Positions 21,120 to 34,520 are shown, counted from the first letter of the stretch. The stretch is DNA of 64,000 nucleotides from Hyparrhenia diplandra (GCA_015847255.1 JADLZK010001163.1:124001-188000); one strand, 5' to 3'. Numbers and translations are program-made. The notes: generated from the sequence alone by a model not told the origin.

Positions 21120-24100
21120 ATGGGAAGTCAGATATTTGATTTGAATGAGCAACCACATGAAAATCAAGGTACGAGAGTCATTGATAATTGTCACTTTGTT
21201 ACTTTGTTATCAAATAACATATTTTTCTACACTGGGTTTTCCATAACAAGTTCTGATGACATTTCTGCAAATCTTTGTACTGCTCAAAATTACATATTGC
21301 CTCCTTCTGTATGAACTGTACTATAACTTTAGTTTTAATAATTTACCACATCTACTTTGTGCATATTATCAGTTGTAAGTTGTAGCCATGTACATTGAAT
21401 TGCTCATGGATGGATTGTGGCTTGAACTTTAGATTGAGTCTAGCTATCTTATGAAGTATGAAAACGTCTTGTACATCAAATTTCATTCTCAATCTATGAT
21501 TTTTCTTAAATCTCAACTTTGCTTCCCTTTTGTGGCTTGTTGTCCAACTAATATTTGTATAATAGAATAAATTTATCCAAAATTTGGCCTGAAGAACATA
21601 GTGTTTTTATGGTAGGTGGCGACCTGAATTATGTGCTACTTCAAAAGGATTGTAAGAACATATGCCGCACCAGAGTTTGTGATCTTCCGATAGAAGTGTA
21701 AGTTGACATTTTTTTTCTGACAAATTAGTAACATTAAGTAACAAGTACTTTGTATACATGTACCAAACTGTTGGTGAAAACATGGAATGTTTCATGTTTA
21801 TGTAACGTATTATTGCACATCAACGCCACTTAAGTTGATTGCGGACACATGACCTTTTCACTAGTTCAGTGCATTGTGCCACATTGTTGTCCCTATGGTC
21901 AATACTAGCTCTGAACCATTATATCTGTTCTAATCAAGCCTATATGAATATTTTGCTTGCAACAGTGCTCTACAACATCACAATTATTCTTTCCTTTTGC
22001 AGGCCGACCATTTGGCCAATTATCTCATTTATGCCAACTAAAGCATACCAAAAGAGTGATTTCCCAAAGTTTTCGCTGTTTCCTTGTCGAAGACAGTCGT
22101 CAGAAATCTGAATGGGGAAAGTTCATGCGCTTCCTTTTGGATCATAAAAGGGTAAAACTATTGTATACATGATATGTGAAGAATAAATATACTTAACAAG
22201 AAGGCTACCTTTCAGTCTCTTTAATTGTTCTAGTAAATCTGGCATATCAAGAAGGCTACCTTTCAGTCTCTTTAGGCAGGTTTTATGTGCTATATTTGTT
22301 ATCACACAATCTAGTGAATCTGTTTTTGTTGTTTGTGAAGGCTGCTATTGCTAGATTTGGGTCCTCAACCTTCCACATACTTGCTCCTGAACCTGATGAA
22401 TGCTCAAATTTTCCGCATGCGGTGCTCTTGTGACAGTGTGGACAAAATAGCCCTGGATATTGCAAACAGATGGCAAGAACATCCGGTGAGGGTTTTGCTG
22501 TGCTGCCTCTCGAAAACAACTCTTTTTGCTAAGATAAGTAGGGCATACATGAGTATATTTTGTCATCTCAACTTCATCATTCACAGTTTGTTTTATGTGG
22601 GTGATGACGTGATGTCATGTCATTTCCTAAGAGTTGCTTTTTTGAACTCTCTTATGTTTAATCCTTATTTGGATCATTACTTTTTCATTGTGTTGGGTCA
22701 TACATGGTTGAAGTCGATGATACACAACATACTATACCATATTTCCTTTGAACTTTGGATGATAAAAACTGATTTTGCTAATTGATCATTCTTTTCTACT
22801 GTCATGACATCAGGGAAACATGTGAATGGTCCTGTAATGAATTCTTCAAAGAGGCCTTTCAAGAGTGACTTTCAATATGACTCAAGAAACTCTAAGCCAC
22901 CATACTTTAAAGAGGAGGTCTGTGATAGTTTACGAAGCCCAAGGAGATAGAAAGTTCACCTAAGCATCATGATCCATTTGTAAGAGAACACCATGGACCA
23001 GTTCTGGAATCCTCTCCATGTGAATCTGTTGAAGACAGCCCTAGAGTTTTGAATCCGGTGGTAAAAAAAAGAGTGTCTTCTCCTACCAAAAATTTCATCG
23101 TTGCAGACCCTAGTTATCTGCGAACACTTAGTCAGACACATGCTAGCTGGATGTTTGGAGCAATAGCTGAGCTCATTGATAATTCCAGAGATGCTTGTGC
23201 ATCCAGGTATGCTCATATCTTCAGAATTCTGTAATAATAATATATTATTTTTTTTTTGCAATCAGTTTAGGTCCTGTTTGTAATCCGGCGTAGTGTGTTG
23301 TGCTGTATTTGAAATCTAGTTAAGAAAATCTTTACCTTTTTAAACATTAAAATATTCTCATGTAACTGTAAGAAAGGTTCTGAGTTTGTTTATATTTCAA
23401 ATACAAGGAAAATGTTCATAACAGAAAAATGAAGATCGTAGATTAAAAAATCACCAGTGTCAACATGTTCTATTTGTAGTTTTCAGAATTCTGTTGCAAG
23501 ATGTTTTATTAGCATAGTTTGTTTACTATTTTCAGTTATTCCTATTTGACTGTGCTAATTACTTGTTTCTTATTTATTGTTGTTCATCAATGAAGTTTGA
23601 GAATTTCCATCGAACTTATGTATTCAAATAAAGCACAAGAGAAAATTCCTGTCTTATCTGTAATTGATGATGGACATGGAATGACTTATTCTGACATGAT
23701 GAGAATGATCTCTTTTGGCCATAAACGACCAAATGGACATTGTGAGGATCAGATTGGGAGATTTGGAATCGGATTTAAGGTAGAAATCTCTCAGCTTTTT
23801 TGCGTTAGAAAAAAAGATCTCAGTTTGAAGATGGCTTCATCTTCTTCTATTTCAGTGTTTCCATCTACTAAGGCACAGTTTTAGATTGCACTCTCATTCT
23901 ATCTCATTATTGATGTGGTCTATGCTTTATCTCACCTAAACCCCTCAAATCCCAATAATGAGCACAATATTGTTCTATTATTTTGACGCAACTGAAACCG
24001 TTTTATCTGAAGGCTCTTATTTGTGTGACGCTGAGAATGTTTATATGTTATCCAACAATCGCCGATGATATGTTCATTCTACTATGTCTATGATAGAGAT

Positions 24101-27100
24101 CTACAATTCTCATTTCTGTTAGCTAGCCTTTTTTTTCCTGCCTGGTGCTATCTTTCAAATTGATATGCACTCAATCATTTTTTACATACAGAGTTATATT
24201 GTATGAAGATTGATGTTGTTACTAATTTTGTTACTGTTTTTTTGTGTGCTACATGTAGACTGGTGCTATGAAACTTGGAAAAGATGCAATTGTTCTCACA
24301 CAAACTAAATCCTCCAGAACAGTGGCCTTTCTTTCTCAGTCTTTTAATGAAGGGAGAGATGTACGTATTGTTCTTATTGGTCCCCCATCCCCCTGCCTCC
24401 CTCCTAGTATATTGCATTAAATTGGATAATTCGCTGCAGAATCTTGAGATCCCTGTGGTGGCATATCGAAAGGAAGGGCAATACATGGAAGTTGATTTGA
24501 GTATCCAGGATGATGCTACTGCAGAATATAACTTGAGTGCTATTAAGAATTTTTCTTCATTCAACGAGTATTTCATTGGGGAATGTTAAGCCGATTTGGT
24601 GAAGATCGTACTGGGACACAAATTTACATATGGAATTTAGACAAATGGGGTAATGATTTCACTTTAGAGTGGAATTCTGGTAAGTCTTCAGAAAATCCTG
24701 TGCACCATGGTCGTGGAGACATATTAATCCGTTCAAGAAGAGTCAGATCACGTCCAGGACAAACAAGTAACAAGGTATGCTCTGTAACTTTTCATCAATT
24801 TACCTTTGATCCTTTTGAGGCAAGAGACGACCATACTAAATATGAATTCTAGGGATGCATTTTGAATTTCACCTTGTAGGATCCAGAGGTTCATTGTAGC
24901 TTTCTGATGGGATACTGTAGCTTTCATGTTTTTATATATACTAGGTAAATGTCCGTGCGTTGCAACGGGAACAAAATACTACCACCATAATTTAAGTCTC
25001 AAATGTGTGTTGTACTTAAAAAAAATAGAGTGATATTCACAACACTGTTTGCTCGTTCTAGTTTTCCTTTGTTTCGGGCTTGTTTTAACTTATTTTTCAT
25101 GATAGAACACTACTAAATCAGTCAGCCTGTGTACCAGCTGAATATCTTCTAGCGTAGTGCATGTCAAACTGAAATAGCCAAATCGTTCACATGATATAAC
25201 CTGTAAAAGCGTATTCATCCACAATGAATAATCATGTAGCTTATTGTACCGATCAGTGTACATGCATGGTGGTAGATCAATCATCAATATATAATATATA
25301 TAATAATAAGGTCGTAATGCTACTTGCTTAGTTACTGAAGCATAACTGAAAAGTCAATGCTCACTTGCCTGAAAAATGAGCATACACAAACAAAAGCTAA
25401 AAGTTTACCAAATTCCTTATGCAAATAAATCACTGAATATTTAGCTGCATGTTCAAGAAAAGAGCAACAAGAAGCCTATGTTGATTGCACCTATTACCAA
25501 GAAATAAAGTAGAAAAAGATCTAGAAATGGAAGGCGCGCAATGATCTAGAGAAATGAGGTTATTAGGCAGGAAGGATGGCTCCCATTGTATCAGATGCCC
25601 CTTTGGCATTATTTTGACCAGACACTGGTATGACACAAGCTAATTAATGACCAAATCACCATCTTGAAGTCTGATCACTAAGACATCTTCTGCAAGAAAA
25701 CTTTAGAATTTAGCAAAGCATTCATAATTTCAGTAATGCTACTTGAAAGTTTATTCCACAGACAATTGCTTCTCAGTATTCATCAATTAGAAAATGAAAT
25801 AAAAACCATGTATGAAAATGATAGCTATATAGAATCAATGATGCACCTTGAGCCGCTGGACCCTGTCTCAATGTCGATGTCGAAATCCAGCATAGTGGAG
25901 CCTTCTGATGCGCCTTCTGTTAGTATAAATTTAAGAATCATAATTGAAAGTGTAGTAAAAATGAAAAGGCTATAAGTAAAACTTAGCAAAGCATTCATTG
26001 CGAAGGTCTGCAGTGATTGGTATCCTCTGATTGTAGTTGCAAGATGTAACAGCTTTCCACAAGGCTTCGACAAAGTATTTAGGCTTCAAGCTTTTTACAA
26101 CATCTATTAATCTCCAATCTTCAAAACTAAAAGTACGTAGATGCATAGAAGTCTATCATATATTCACTGGCCAAGCTTGGCCAATCATATATTCATATTC
26201 CTAGAAGTCTAGCTGACATTAAGCCTTCTATTTTATTTTGGAGAACATTTGGTTCCAGTGACCCTTTTCTCTTGCTACCTGCTGAAGGTATGGTCTGTGA
26301 GGATGATAATTCTGCCAATCAGAATCCAATTCATAAACTGAAGTGTGAGACAAGCCTATTTATTTATTGAGCAACCATTTATACATAGATTTCACCTATG
26401 ATCTGACGACTCTCCACCCAACAAAGAAGCTAATATCACATATATCACAAGTAAAAAAATTACCAAATAATAAACTCGTTTGGCCATTTCTCTATCCCAC
26501 ATATCCCTTCAGCTTTAGCTCTGAAGAATTATCGAGTTGCTGATGTCAGTTCAGGTACCTGGCAATACCTGCTACACACACAAAAAAGACTGATAAATTA
26601 GTAAATCAGAATTTGGGCATAATAGATAATACATGTGAAAATATCATGAGCTGTACACATAACTCTGTACCCATAGCACATATTCTGTGAAGCAAGATGC
26701 CAAGAGGATAATGTCAAACCAATTCGTATGCAAGAAATTGTCTCAACCAAAGCTTCAGCAGCAAATTATCATTTTAAAGTGTGTAGATATTGTTGCAAAA
26801 GCAAATCAAAACGATGTAATCGCCACACACACAGTAAAGGTTGTATCAGCTTTCTCGCTTCTGGTGTAAGCGTGTCCAAACATCAATATATATATTTACA
26901 ATTTAATAACTGTGTAAAGAAAAACATCCATCTACACCAGAGAAATAATATCTTCTCAATGCCAACTACCTTAAAGACTGTTTACCATCCATGCTGGAAG
27001 CTGGGTATTATCTAGAAAAATCCAGGTTATCTGCTGTTGATCTGAAGATGCAAACCTATCTCCCCAGTACCAGTCTACTAAGCAATCATGCAAATGATGA

Positions 27101-29976
27101 CAAGTAAGATCAATAAGTTCAAGTTTCTCGAACAGCAAACTTGTGTGCTGTGATTGATCTTTTCTGGATTTCTTCAACATATCGCCAATGGCAATCAACA
27201 GATAGAACAGCAAACCAATAGTAAACTGGAAAGCATTTCTTCGCTCATAATTATGCTATATATAATGTATATATCACGATAGGCACAGTTAACACCTGAA
27301 TTAAAGCATAGCCATACGAGTTAAGGTAGCAAATACCACATAATAGTTGATATATAAGGACGTGAACAGTGGAACCTGGTCGCTAAACTGAAAAAAAAAA
27401 CAAATGCAAACTTGCTACTGTAATCAACTTTGAGCAGGCAAATTAGCATGGACCAATCAACGCCCCCACAAATGCTTCCCTTTAGATCTCTGCTCCTCTA
27501 ATTGTCAACTATTTTAAAACTCTGAACCTCTGAATGTTGTACTATCTAAAGCGAGGTCTTGAACAGGGAGGCTACCTGGGTCATGGGCAACTACGCGACC
27601 TGACGAGTTCTTGCTAACAGGAAGGTAATGGAGGAGAGAACCAGAGGGGAGCTACTTACCAGGCACTGGGGCGACGGCGGTGCGGGGACGCCGGTATCCG
27701 GGGATGGGGCGGTCGAGCTGGGAGGCTGGGAGCGGGTTGCCGGTGCTGGGGCAAGGGGAACCGCCGTCGACAGGAGATCATGGGCGCAGCTCCTGGGTTG
27801 GGGGACGGTTCAAGCCTGGGGTTCGCAGAGAGAGTAGGCACGTCCTGGGACGGTTCCGGAAGAGCAGGACACAGGATTACCGCGGGGTATTAACCGCGGG
27901 GGCAGGGTCATTAGCGGGGCGGAGACGATTCCTTTTGGGTTTTTTTAGTAGTAAGATTGCTTGTAAACTTTACTTTGGTAGTTTGGTGATGATGTATGCC
28001 ACTTGCACATTGATATTCTGAACCTTGTGCATGGTTGATTTGGAACCTAACCGTATTCTTTGTCCATGTCATGGTTTGTAATGACTTAATATTCTGTGCA
28101 TTGAATCACTTCTTTTTATGGATCGTATTCTTAGGTGTTGTTGGACTATTCTCTTCAGTCCTATCTGGAAGTCATGTTCTTGAATCCTCGGATGAAGATA
28201 TATGTCCAAGGGTCTTTGGTAAACATTCTTTTCTTGAACACTCTTTGTTACTCTTGTGTCATTTCTTTCTATGTTATAGTTGCCTGTTTTTCATTTGCTG
28301 GGTTTTTTACTTGGCAGGTCAAAAGCCGCCCGTTGGCGAAGACCCTTAACAAGACTTCTGTTGTGTCTGGTGAAATTATGGGAAGGCCAATTGTATTGAC
28401 TCTGGGAAGGAGCAAAGTAGAATGGGACAGAACAAACTGTGGAGTCTTCTTATATTGGCATGGTCGTTTTGATAGAGGTGAGGTTGCTGTTCTAGCATTA
28501 ATATAGTTACTCTGCCTTCTAGACTATAGTCGAGACTAGAAGTGAATTGTGGCTCCATTTATGTTGAAAATGGAAATAGACATGTTACATGTAACATCTA
28601 GCTGCAGGAATTACATTAAAATTTCCACGACCAAGTTTATTTAGCTGTAAATGTTTGCCTTGTTGTACTTATGATTATGTATTTCACTTTTCAGTCTTAC
28701 AAGCGGGTTGCAGGCCAAAAGCATAGTGCTGACATGGGGCGTGGAGTAATAGGAGTTGCAGACATTACAAATCTCATTGTATGCTTACACCATGAATCCT
28801 ATTTTTAGTTTTTCATTCAGATCAAGAAATTCAGTTCTCCTTTAGCCTAATATCCATGGAATCAACTTCTCTGTTCTTTTGCAGGATGATGAAGATGGTA
28901 ATTCATGGGTTTTAAACAATAAACAGGGATTTCAAGATTGCGAAATGTATGCTAAACTGGAGGAGTGGCTTGATAGGAAAGTGAATGAATACTGGGATAC
29001 AAAATTTGACAGTCTCGAGCTGGTATGGATTATGATTTTGAATAAATTATCATGCCTTAGTGCTCATGCATATGGAGCCATGAAGTACTAAATATTCATA
29101 CTAATACCTTAAACATAGCGGGATGACGGTGGGTGGATCGAGGAGTTTCTTTCCAATCTTTGTTTCTATTTGCCATCAGAAGTTCAAATGTCTGTTATAT
29201 ATGGACGAAATTCTCATATTAGATTCTTTTATAACTGTCTTCAATTTTTCATCTAGAGAAAAGGGGATGAGAGCTACAAGCCTGATTCCAAGTGGGTTCA
29301 ATGCGACAGATGTCGTAAATGGAGAAAATTAAATGCCGGCTTCAGTGTAGACAGTCTTCCTAAGGATGATTGGTTGGTTCACTAAAGTTTATACATGGGC
29401 ATTATTTTTGATAGTTTTTAAGCCCTGATGTTCTGAATTTCAGTTACTTTCAAAAAAATGTTCTGAATTTCAGGTTCTGCAACATGCCACCGTTCAATGG
29501 TATATGTGATACTCCTGAACAACAAATCGAACCAGACGTCATCACAACAGGTGAGAAAAGATCTGGACATGATGAACAAAATAAGGCTGCCCTGCAAGGA
29601 GGTACACCAAAGGAGGAAGTGAGGCCTGAGAACCTCGAGAAGATGATTACTCAAGGTGAAGAAGATGTGAAGGTAGCTAACCCTAAATCATAATACACTT
29701 CCTCTTTGCTAAAGATCAAAGCCATGGAGATAAATAGTTGTTCACATTCTGCACTCAAAATGTACAGGGTATGCCAGAGGTTGTCAACAAACGTAAGAAA
29801 TCTTCAAGTGGCACCCTATCAAAGCCCAAGAACAACAACGATGGTACCAGCTGAGCTTCCCTAGTTTTTATCAATTGTTTGTCTAGCATATAAACTAAAA
29901 ACAACAAAATCCCTTTTCAGACGATCTTGAAGGCTTGTCCAAACAAACTGAAGATGACCCCCTCTCCCTAAGTTAA
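21120..29976 (+). CDS. MORC-type GHKL ATPase with C-terminal CW zinc finger (16 exons, several frame breaks)
   Basis: Coding exons: 21120-21168, 21616-21697, 22003-22151, 22341-22485, 22814-23206, 23596-23779, 24259-24360, 24440-24774, 28135-28218, 28318-28477, 28695-28778, 28885-29022, 29257-29372, 29474-29672, 29768-29843, 29921-29976. All are GT-AG with consistent phases; corrected length is about 783 residues. ATPase motifs are visible: ELIDNSRDA (Mg/ATP box), DDGHGM and GRFGIGFK. An S5-like region follows (GTQIYIWNLDKWG, PLDYSLQSYLEVMFLNP-like, GVFLYWHGR). The CW finger is at 29290-29490 (KWVQCDRCRKWRKL, then SLP..DW and CNMPP). MORC ATPases act in heterochromatin condensation and silencing; CW fingers read methylated H3K4. 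Breaks: extra A (22104-22106), missing T (22929-22931), missing A (24582-24583), extra T (28467-28470), and an in-frame TGA (22431-22433). The region before the ATPase (about 215 residues) is not recognised. Confidence 0.87.
24941..27956 (-). mobile_element. Helitron (3016 bp) inside a MORC intron, carrying gene-like sequence
   Basis: Read on the minus strand it starts TCTTACTACTAAAAAAACCC (at 27956) and ends with a hairpin (CCGT-t-GC-aac-GC-ACGG) about 11 bases before CTAG (24941). The insertion is precisely between host A (24940) and T (27957). These are the grass Helitron hallmarks: 5' TC, 3' hairpin plus CTRR, AT insertion, no duplication. No Rep/helicase is encoded, so it is non-autonomous. 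Minus-strand content is gene-like: a GC-rich block at 27640-27850 with a CCTG|GTAAGT donor, and exon-like stretches near 27000-27200 (WIFLDNTQLPAWM) and 25840-25920 (TMLDFDIDIETGSSGSR). The captured gene is not recognised. Without the element the intron would be about 344 bp. Confidence 0.82.
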
Positions 29977-30929
29977 GGAGGCTTAGAAGGGGGCCTCCAA
30001 AGAATTACAAATGTTGACAGAAAGTGAAAATACACGGTACCATTCTGCGATTTTTTTTTTTTTTTTGGACGCAAACCATCCTGTGCCTTTCCTTCTCTTG
30101 TTGGGCGCTAAAAGTTACACGCCGGTAATGATCACTCTGGTTCATTTGTCTTGCTATATCCTTAGACTTGATGCCTCTGTTCTTTCCCCAGCTGGTGTAA
30201 TGCTTTTGGACTTCGGGCGGACGTTGGACTTCGGGACTGATGCATGAGGCCTTCCGTTTAACACACTGGCAGCTATAAGTCTCTTGCTTTTGTGCAGTGT
30301 GAAACGTGCGTGTTTGTAAATAGGGTTCTACTGTTGGATTAGGCGTCTGTTTGTAAGTAGGTGTTTCTCGCATTCAAATGTTGCAGCTCATTGTCAGGTG
30401 CAAGAGCCAAGAAGGGCAGGCCTTTTTATGTCATCGTTGCATTACCGTTTGCTTTATACACCTGCTATACTGTTGGCCAGGCGACGATTCGGCCATGGGT
30501 TGGGTGCTGTGATCGGAAATCGCTTAAATATATATCACGAAAACTAATCTTAAACTTAACTTAGAAAACTTGGAAATTGACTATACTTTGGATTGTGCGA
30601 GGTAAAATTTGACTCCAGTCCATAGTAACCAACTTAGAGGGGACAGTGTGATAGTTTTAACATTTTGTAAGGGATTTGTGGATATGTTGCATAAATAGAT
30701 CGAAAGCAGTATTTTTATAAGATGCTGGTGAGATAACGCCACGTGCGTTGCTTGTTGGATTTGCGATTCGCGAAAGGAAATTCTTTGGACATTCAATACT
30801 ACCAATTCGTTATCTTGGGTCACGACTCGCGACCTGAAACCAGCAAGAATAACCCACCTGTATAATAATATAATAATATAATTCTGCTTTACATTCACCA
30901 CCGTCCACCGGAGACTATTTGTCCGGCGT
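29977..30929. other. Intergenic between MORC and expansin
   Basis: No gene seen. It contains the convergent 3' regions of the plus-strand MORC and minus-strand expansin genes, a T-run at 30051-30066 and an AT-rich ATAATAATAT stretch near 30863. Confidence 0.5.
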
Positions 30930-33547
30930 CTACTCGGCGAGTTGCTTGCCCTCAAACGTCTGCGCGAACATCCAGTCCGCCGGCGCAACGCTGTAGGCGG
31001 TGACCGTCCTGCCCCTCCCGCCGGTGACCTCGAACGACAGCGGCTGGCCGCGGAGGTCGGCGTCGCACTGCCAGTTCTGGCCCCAGTTCCGCCCCATCGG
31101 GATCCACCCTGTCCTCGACCCTTTCACCTTCACGGCCGCCACCTCGCCGTCCGCCGCCACGTTGGTGATCAGCACCTGCAGGAAGTGGGCGCTGCCGGTG
31201 ATGGTGAACCGCATGCCGCCCGCCCTGTCGCAGCTCACCCTGCACCACAACACCATATCGCCAAAAACTTCAGATGCATCATATCTCGTTTTTTTTTTTT
31301 TTTTTAAAGAAGCTCCATTTGTTGATGGTGCTGATCATAGTGGAATGGCTTCTTCTCTTCTGAAAGCGACGAACAGGAGTTCTCACTCTTTTTTTCAGAC
31401 AGAAAAGGGGATCAGTAGGCGCAAATGGCAGGATAAGTTAATCTGGTATTCTAACATAATAAACTCATATAAAGGATACTTGATGTGCACTCTTGCAGTA
31501 GTTGGAACACACACTCATAGCATTTGTCTGAAAACGGGCAAGTGCTCATAATTGAAACAGAAAAGGACCACTGACTGAAAGCTGATGTTTTCTTTTTCTC
31601 TGTGCTTTCGATAGCCTGATGCTTCCTATCCTATCCTATACCCATCAGTTAGCATTCCAAAGCGGCTTCAGACATTCTAATCCGATATTCTACGATCCAA
31701 TTCTAATCATCCAACATCATTCTGGGCTTTCGCAAAAGGCAGTGCAGTGGCAGGCTTCAAAAGTTCAAAAAATACTCACTGCATCGATGCACAACCTCAA
31801 GAATGATAGCTCGCCATGTGCCATGGCTTTGCATATTCATTCATCAGGCAACCAAGTTGCCAGACCGAGCAGCGAGCAGCCCAAGGCTTTCACCAAATTT
31901 GTTTATTTTCTCCTAAAAAAAATTGCTAACACAATCCAGTTCCAATGCCCGGTTGCTGTGTGTTCTTGAAACAAATTTTGCAAACCTTGAAAAACGAGAA
32001 ATAATAAAAACAAAACACGGAGCAGTTCAAGATGAGGCATGTACCGTACCTTCGGAACTGCACGGGCACGATGTCGGCCTTGGCCTTGGCGACGCGGAGG
32101 AACGCGGCCTCCGACAGCTCGAGGTGCTCCCGTGGGAAGTTGCACCAGCCGCCGGCGGCCTCGTCGGCGAGGCCCATGTTTGCGGGGCAGAAGTCCGTCG
32201 CCGTCACCACCACCGTGGGGCTACCACGGAGGCACCACTGGATGTGGTTCACGCACCGGAGCTCGTAGCAGCCGCCGCATGCGCTGCCGCGCCCGAACAG
32301 CGCCGCGCTCAGCCCCGCCGTGTACCGACCGTATCTGAAGATGTCCAGGTCGCCGTACCCACAGGCACCACCACCTGCAGGAGGAATCCACCATTGCTTC
32401 AGGCACAGCAACAGTTTCTTTTCCTAGTAACTAATTCAGCAATGACAGAAAACATGGAGCGATGCACATATGGAAATTCTTGAATCCATGAATTTAGAAA
32501 TTCAGTCCACGTTTATAATTTTCTCAGTTTTGCGAGAATTGATCTGTTTCAAACGAAATCGTAGTCTAAATTGCCTGCACTGGATCTTTCAGGACCTGAA
32601 GTACAGGCGCAATGAATGAATTGTCTGTCAATATGTTGGTTCTAACTTTGCAGTGGTGTTATAGAAAATTACTGTATGCAACCTCAACTCCATGGGTTTC
32701 TATACTGTAACAAGGTAATGGTAAGGAAACCTCACACTGTAGTGGTACTGCTATTGGTAGTACTTAGCTGGCCTCTCATAAGTCATAATTTGTCAGTGCA
32801 CCCATTCAATGCGCGTCAACTACAACTTTCTCAAAAGGCAAAAGTCACAAAACTTAAAGCCCATTTAGCGCCGAAAATGTACTCCATAACTCGTCCTAAA
32901 AAATTAAAAGGGGTACTCCATAACCCCCTTCCTTTTGGCTGTTAAAGGATTAGCAATAGCATTAGTGCACTACCATCAACCCTCCTGAAAAAAAGAATTG
33001 GTTTCTCTGCAGTACCTTTGTCAAATCAAGATAGTGCTTCTATAATGTACAGTACAAATGAATTTCATGCTTGGAACGTTCAGTTCCAAGAATCACTCAA
33101 TCTGAAGAAGCCAGGAAGCAAAGGGGAAGAAGTTCCAATGGTGAATCTCCCCTGCGAGTGTGTGTGTGTTTCTGACATTGCAGCAACCAGCAACGCCCGG
33201 ATCTGTATCAATACTACTACACTATCTTCTCGCCCACAGAATAGAATCGTGTCTGCAGACGATATTCACAATCCCCCATTTCTTTGTTTGAAGTGAAGGG
33301 AAGCGCTGACTACGCATCCACCGAAAATGCAGAAAGGCCAGCACCCGGCAGGGGCCAGCCGGGGAAGAAGAGGAGGGTGAAACAAATGCAGAGACATACC
33401 GTCGTTGAGAGGGTGCGACTGGAACTCCTTGACGTAGGTGGCGGTGCCGAGCCTCCAGTCCTCATATCCACCATTGCCGAGCCTCACGCCGCCGCCGAAG
33501 CTGGCCGCAGAGAGCAGCAGCAAGATCAGCGGCAGGGAGCTCACCAT
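30930..33547 (-). CDS. Alpha-expansin, divergent (EXPA13-like)
   Basis: Three exons: 33547-33400, 32374-32050, 31239-30930; GT-AG, intact, 260 residues. Expansins are secreted cell-wall-loosening proteins that act non-hydrolytically during growth. A signal peptide of about 20 residues (SSLPLILLLLSAASFGGGV) is followed by a GH45-like domain with the conserved Cys pattern (ACGYGDLD, GSACGGCYELRC, VVVTATDFCP) and a C-terminal CBM63-like domain (GSRTGWIPMGRNWGQNWQ). The usual HFD motif is replaced by HLE (REHLELSEAAFL), as in the EXPA13 branch, where the aspartate is thus conserved only as glutamate. The N-terminal motif before the first Cys is also atypical (DWRLGTATY). The start is fixed by the signal peptide. 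No frame errors are seen in this GC-rich gene. Confidence 0.93.
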
Positions 33548-33599
33548 GCGGCCTCTGTCGATCAACCAGCGACGGGGAGCTCTCCTATCCTAGTCGAGC

Positions 33600-34520
33600 A
33601 AGAAGAACAGCAGCAAGAAGAGCGGCAAGGAGCCGGCCGCCTTTCGTTTCTTGGCTGTTCTTGGACTGTCTGAACTGAAATGTGCAGCGTGTTTGCTTGG
33701 CCGGTGGTGGAGACCGGAATGGGGGAGTCAAAGATGACAGAGCGGGGCGGGCAGAGGTTGGGGAATGGGGAGGACCGGCGGGTTTGTGCTACAGTAGAAG
33801 GGAAGGCGGGGCTGCTTTTGCCCGCTTCCTTTCTGCACTGGCTTTATTGGGATTTGCAGGCAGGAGCCGCCGCGGGGGCTGCCCTTTTGAGAACCTGTGC
33901 CTCTGGCTGCCGGCCCGGGACGGGAGAAGACGGACCGGGGCTGGACTCGAGAGAATGTCTCTTTTGCACTGCCGCCCTCCCAAACGTGCCAATTTACCAA
34001 AACCAGCAAGGTCAGAAACAAGTGATCCAGTTCATAGGAATCGGCATTGCATTGCAATAGCTCACTCACACTGATTGCAGTCATTTATGCCTGTGATTTT
34101 CGCTTGTGTTTCAGTGAATGTGTGTGTCGTGTGCAGCTGCAGAGCAGCCTGCAGAGGCAAAGATTAGAGGGAATGAGAGGTTGGGGCCGGGCAAGGGCTT
34201 TTATTAGGTTTGAGTGTGTCCTTGATCTTGGGGGAGTGATTGCTGTTGGTGACCTCGTGCCGGTGCCTGCCTACGGACTGGCCTCATAAACATTGGGCAT
34301 CAGGGACGTGAGCCAGGTACTGCGACGGGGATACGCCTGATCCGAGCGCGATCTCCGCCTGAGCCTAGCAAGAGGCAGTGCACTGCCTCACATTAGTCGC
34401 ATGGTCCCGGATGAGCCGGCACCTAGTAGCGCAGGCAGGCAGGGATGACCTGTTTCGTTCCAAGCAAAAAAACAAGCAAGCGTACACGCTACACCCAAGA
34501 AGCCAAGAGGCCAAGGAGCA
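33600..34520. other. Expansin upstream region, no gene seen
   Basis: Mixed composition. This is the 5' side of the minus-strand expansin gene and should hold its promoter; I could not place a convincing TATA box. No element termini recognised. Confidence 0.4.

Noticed and set aside
30942..32483. Plus-strand open frames across the expansin locus
   Set aside because: They are shadows of the minus-strand expansin exons.
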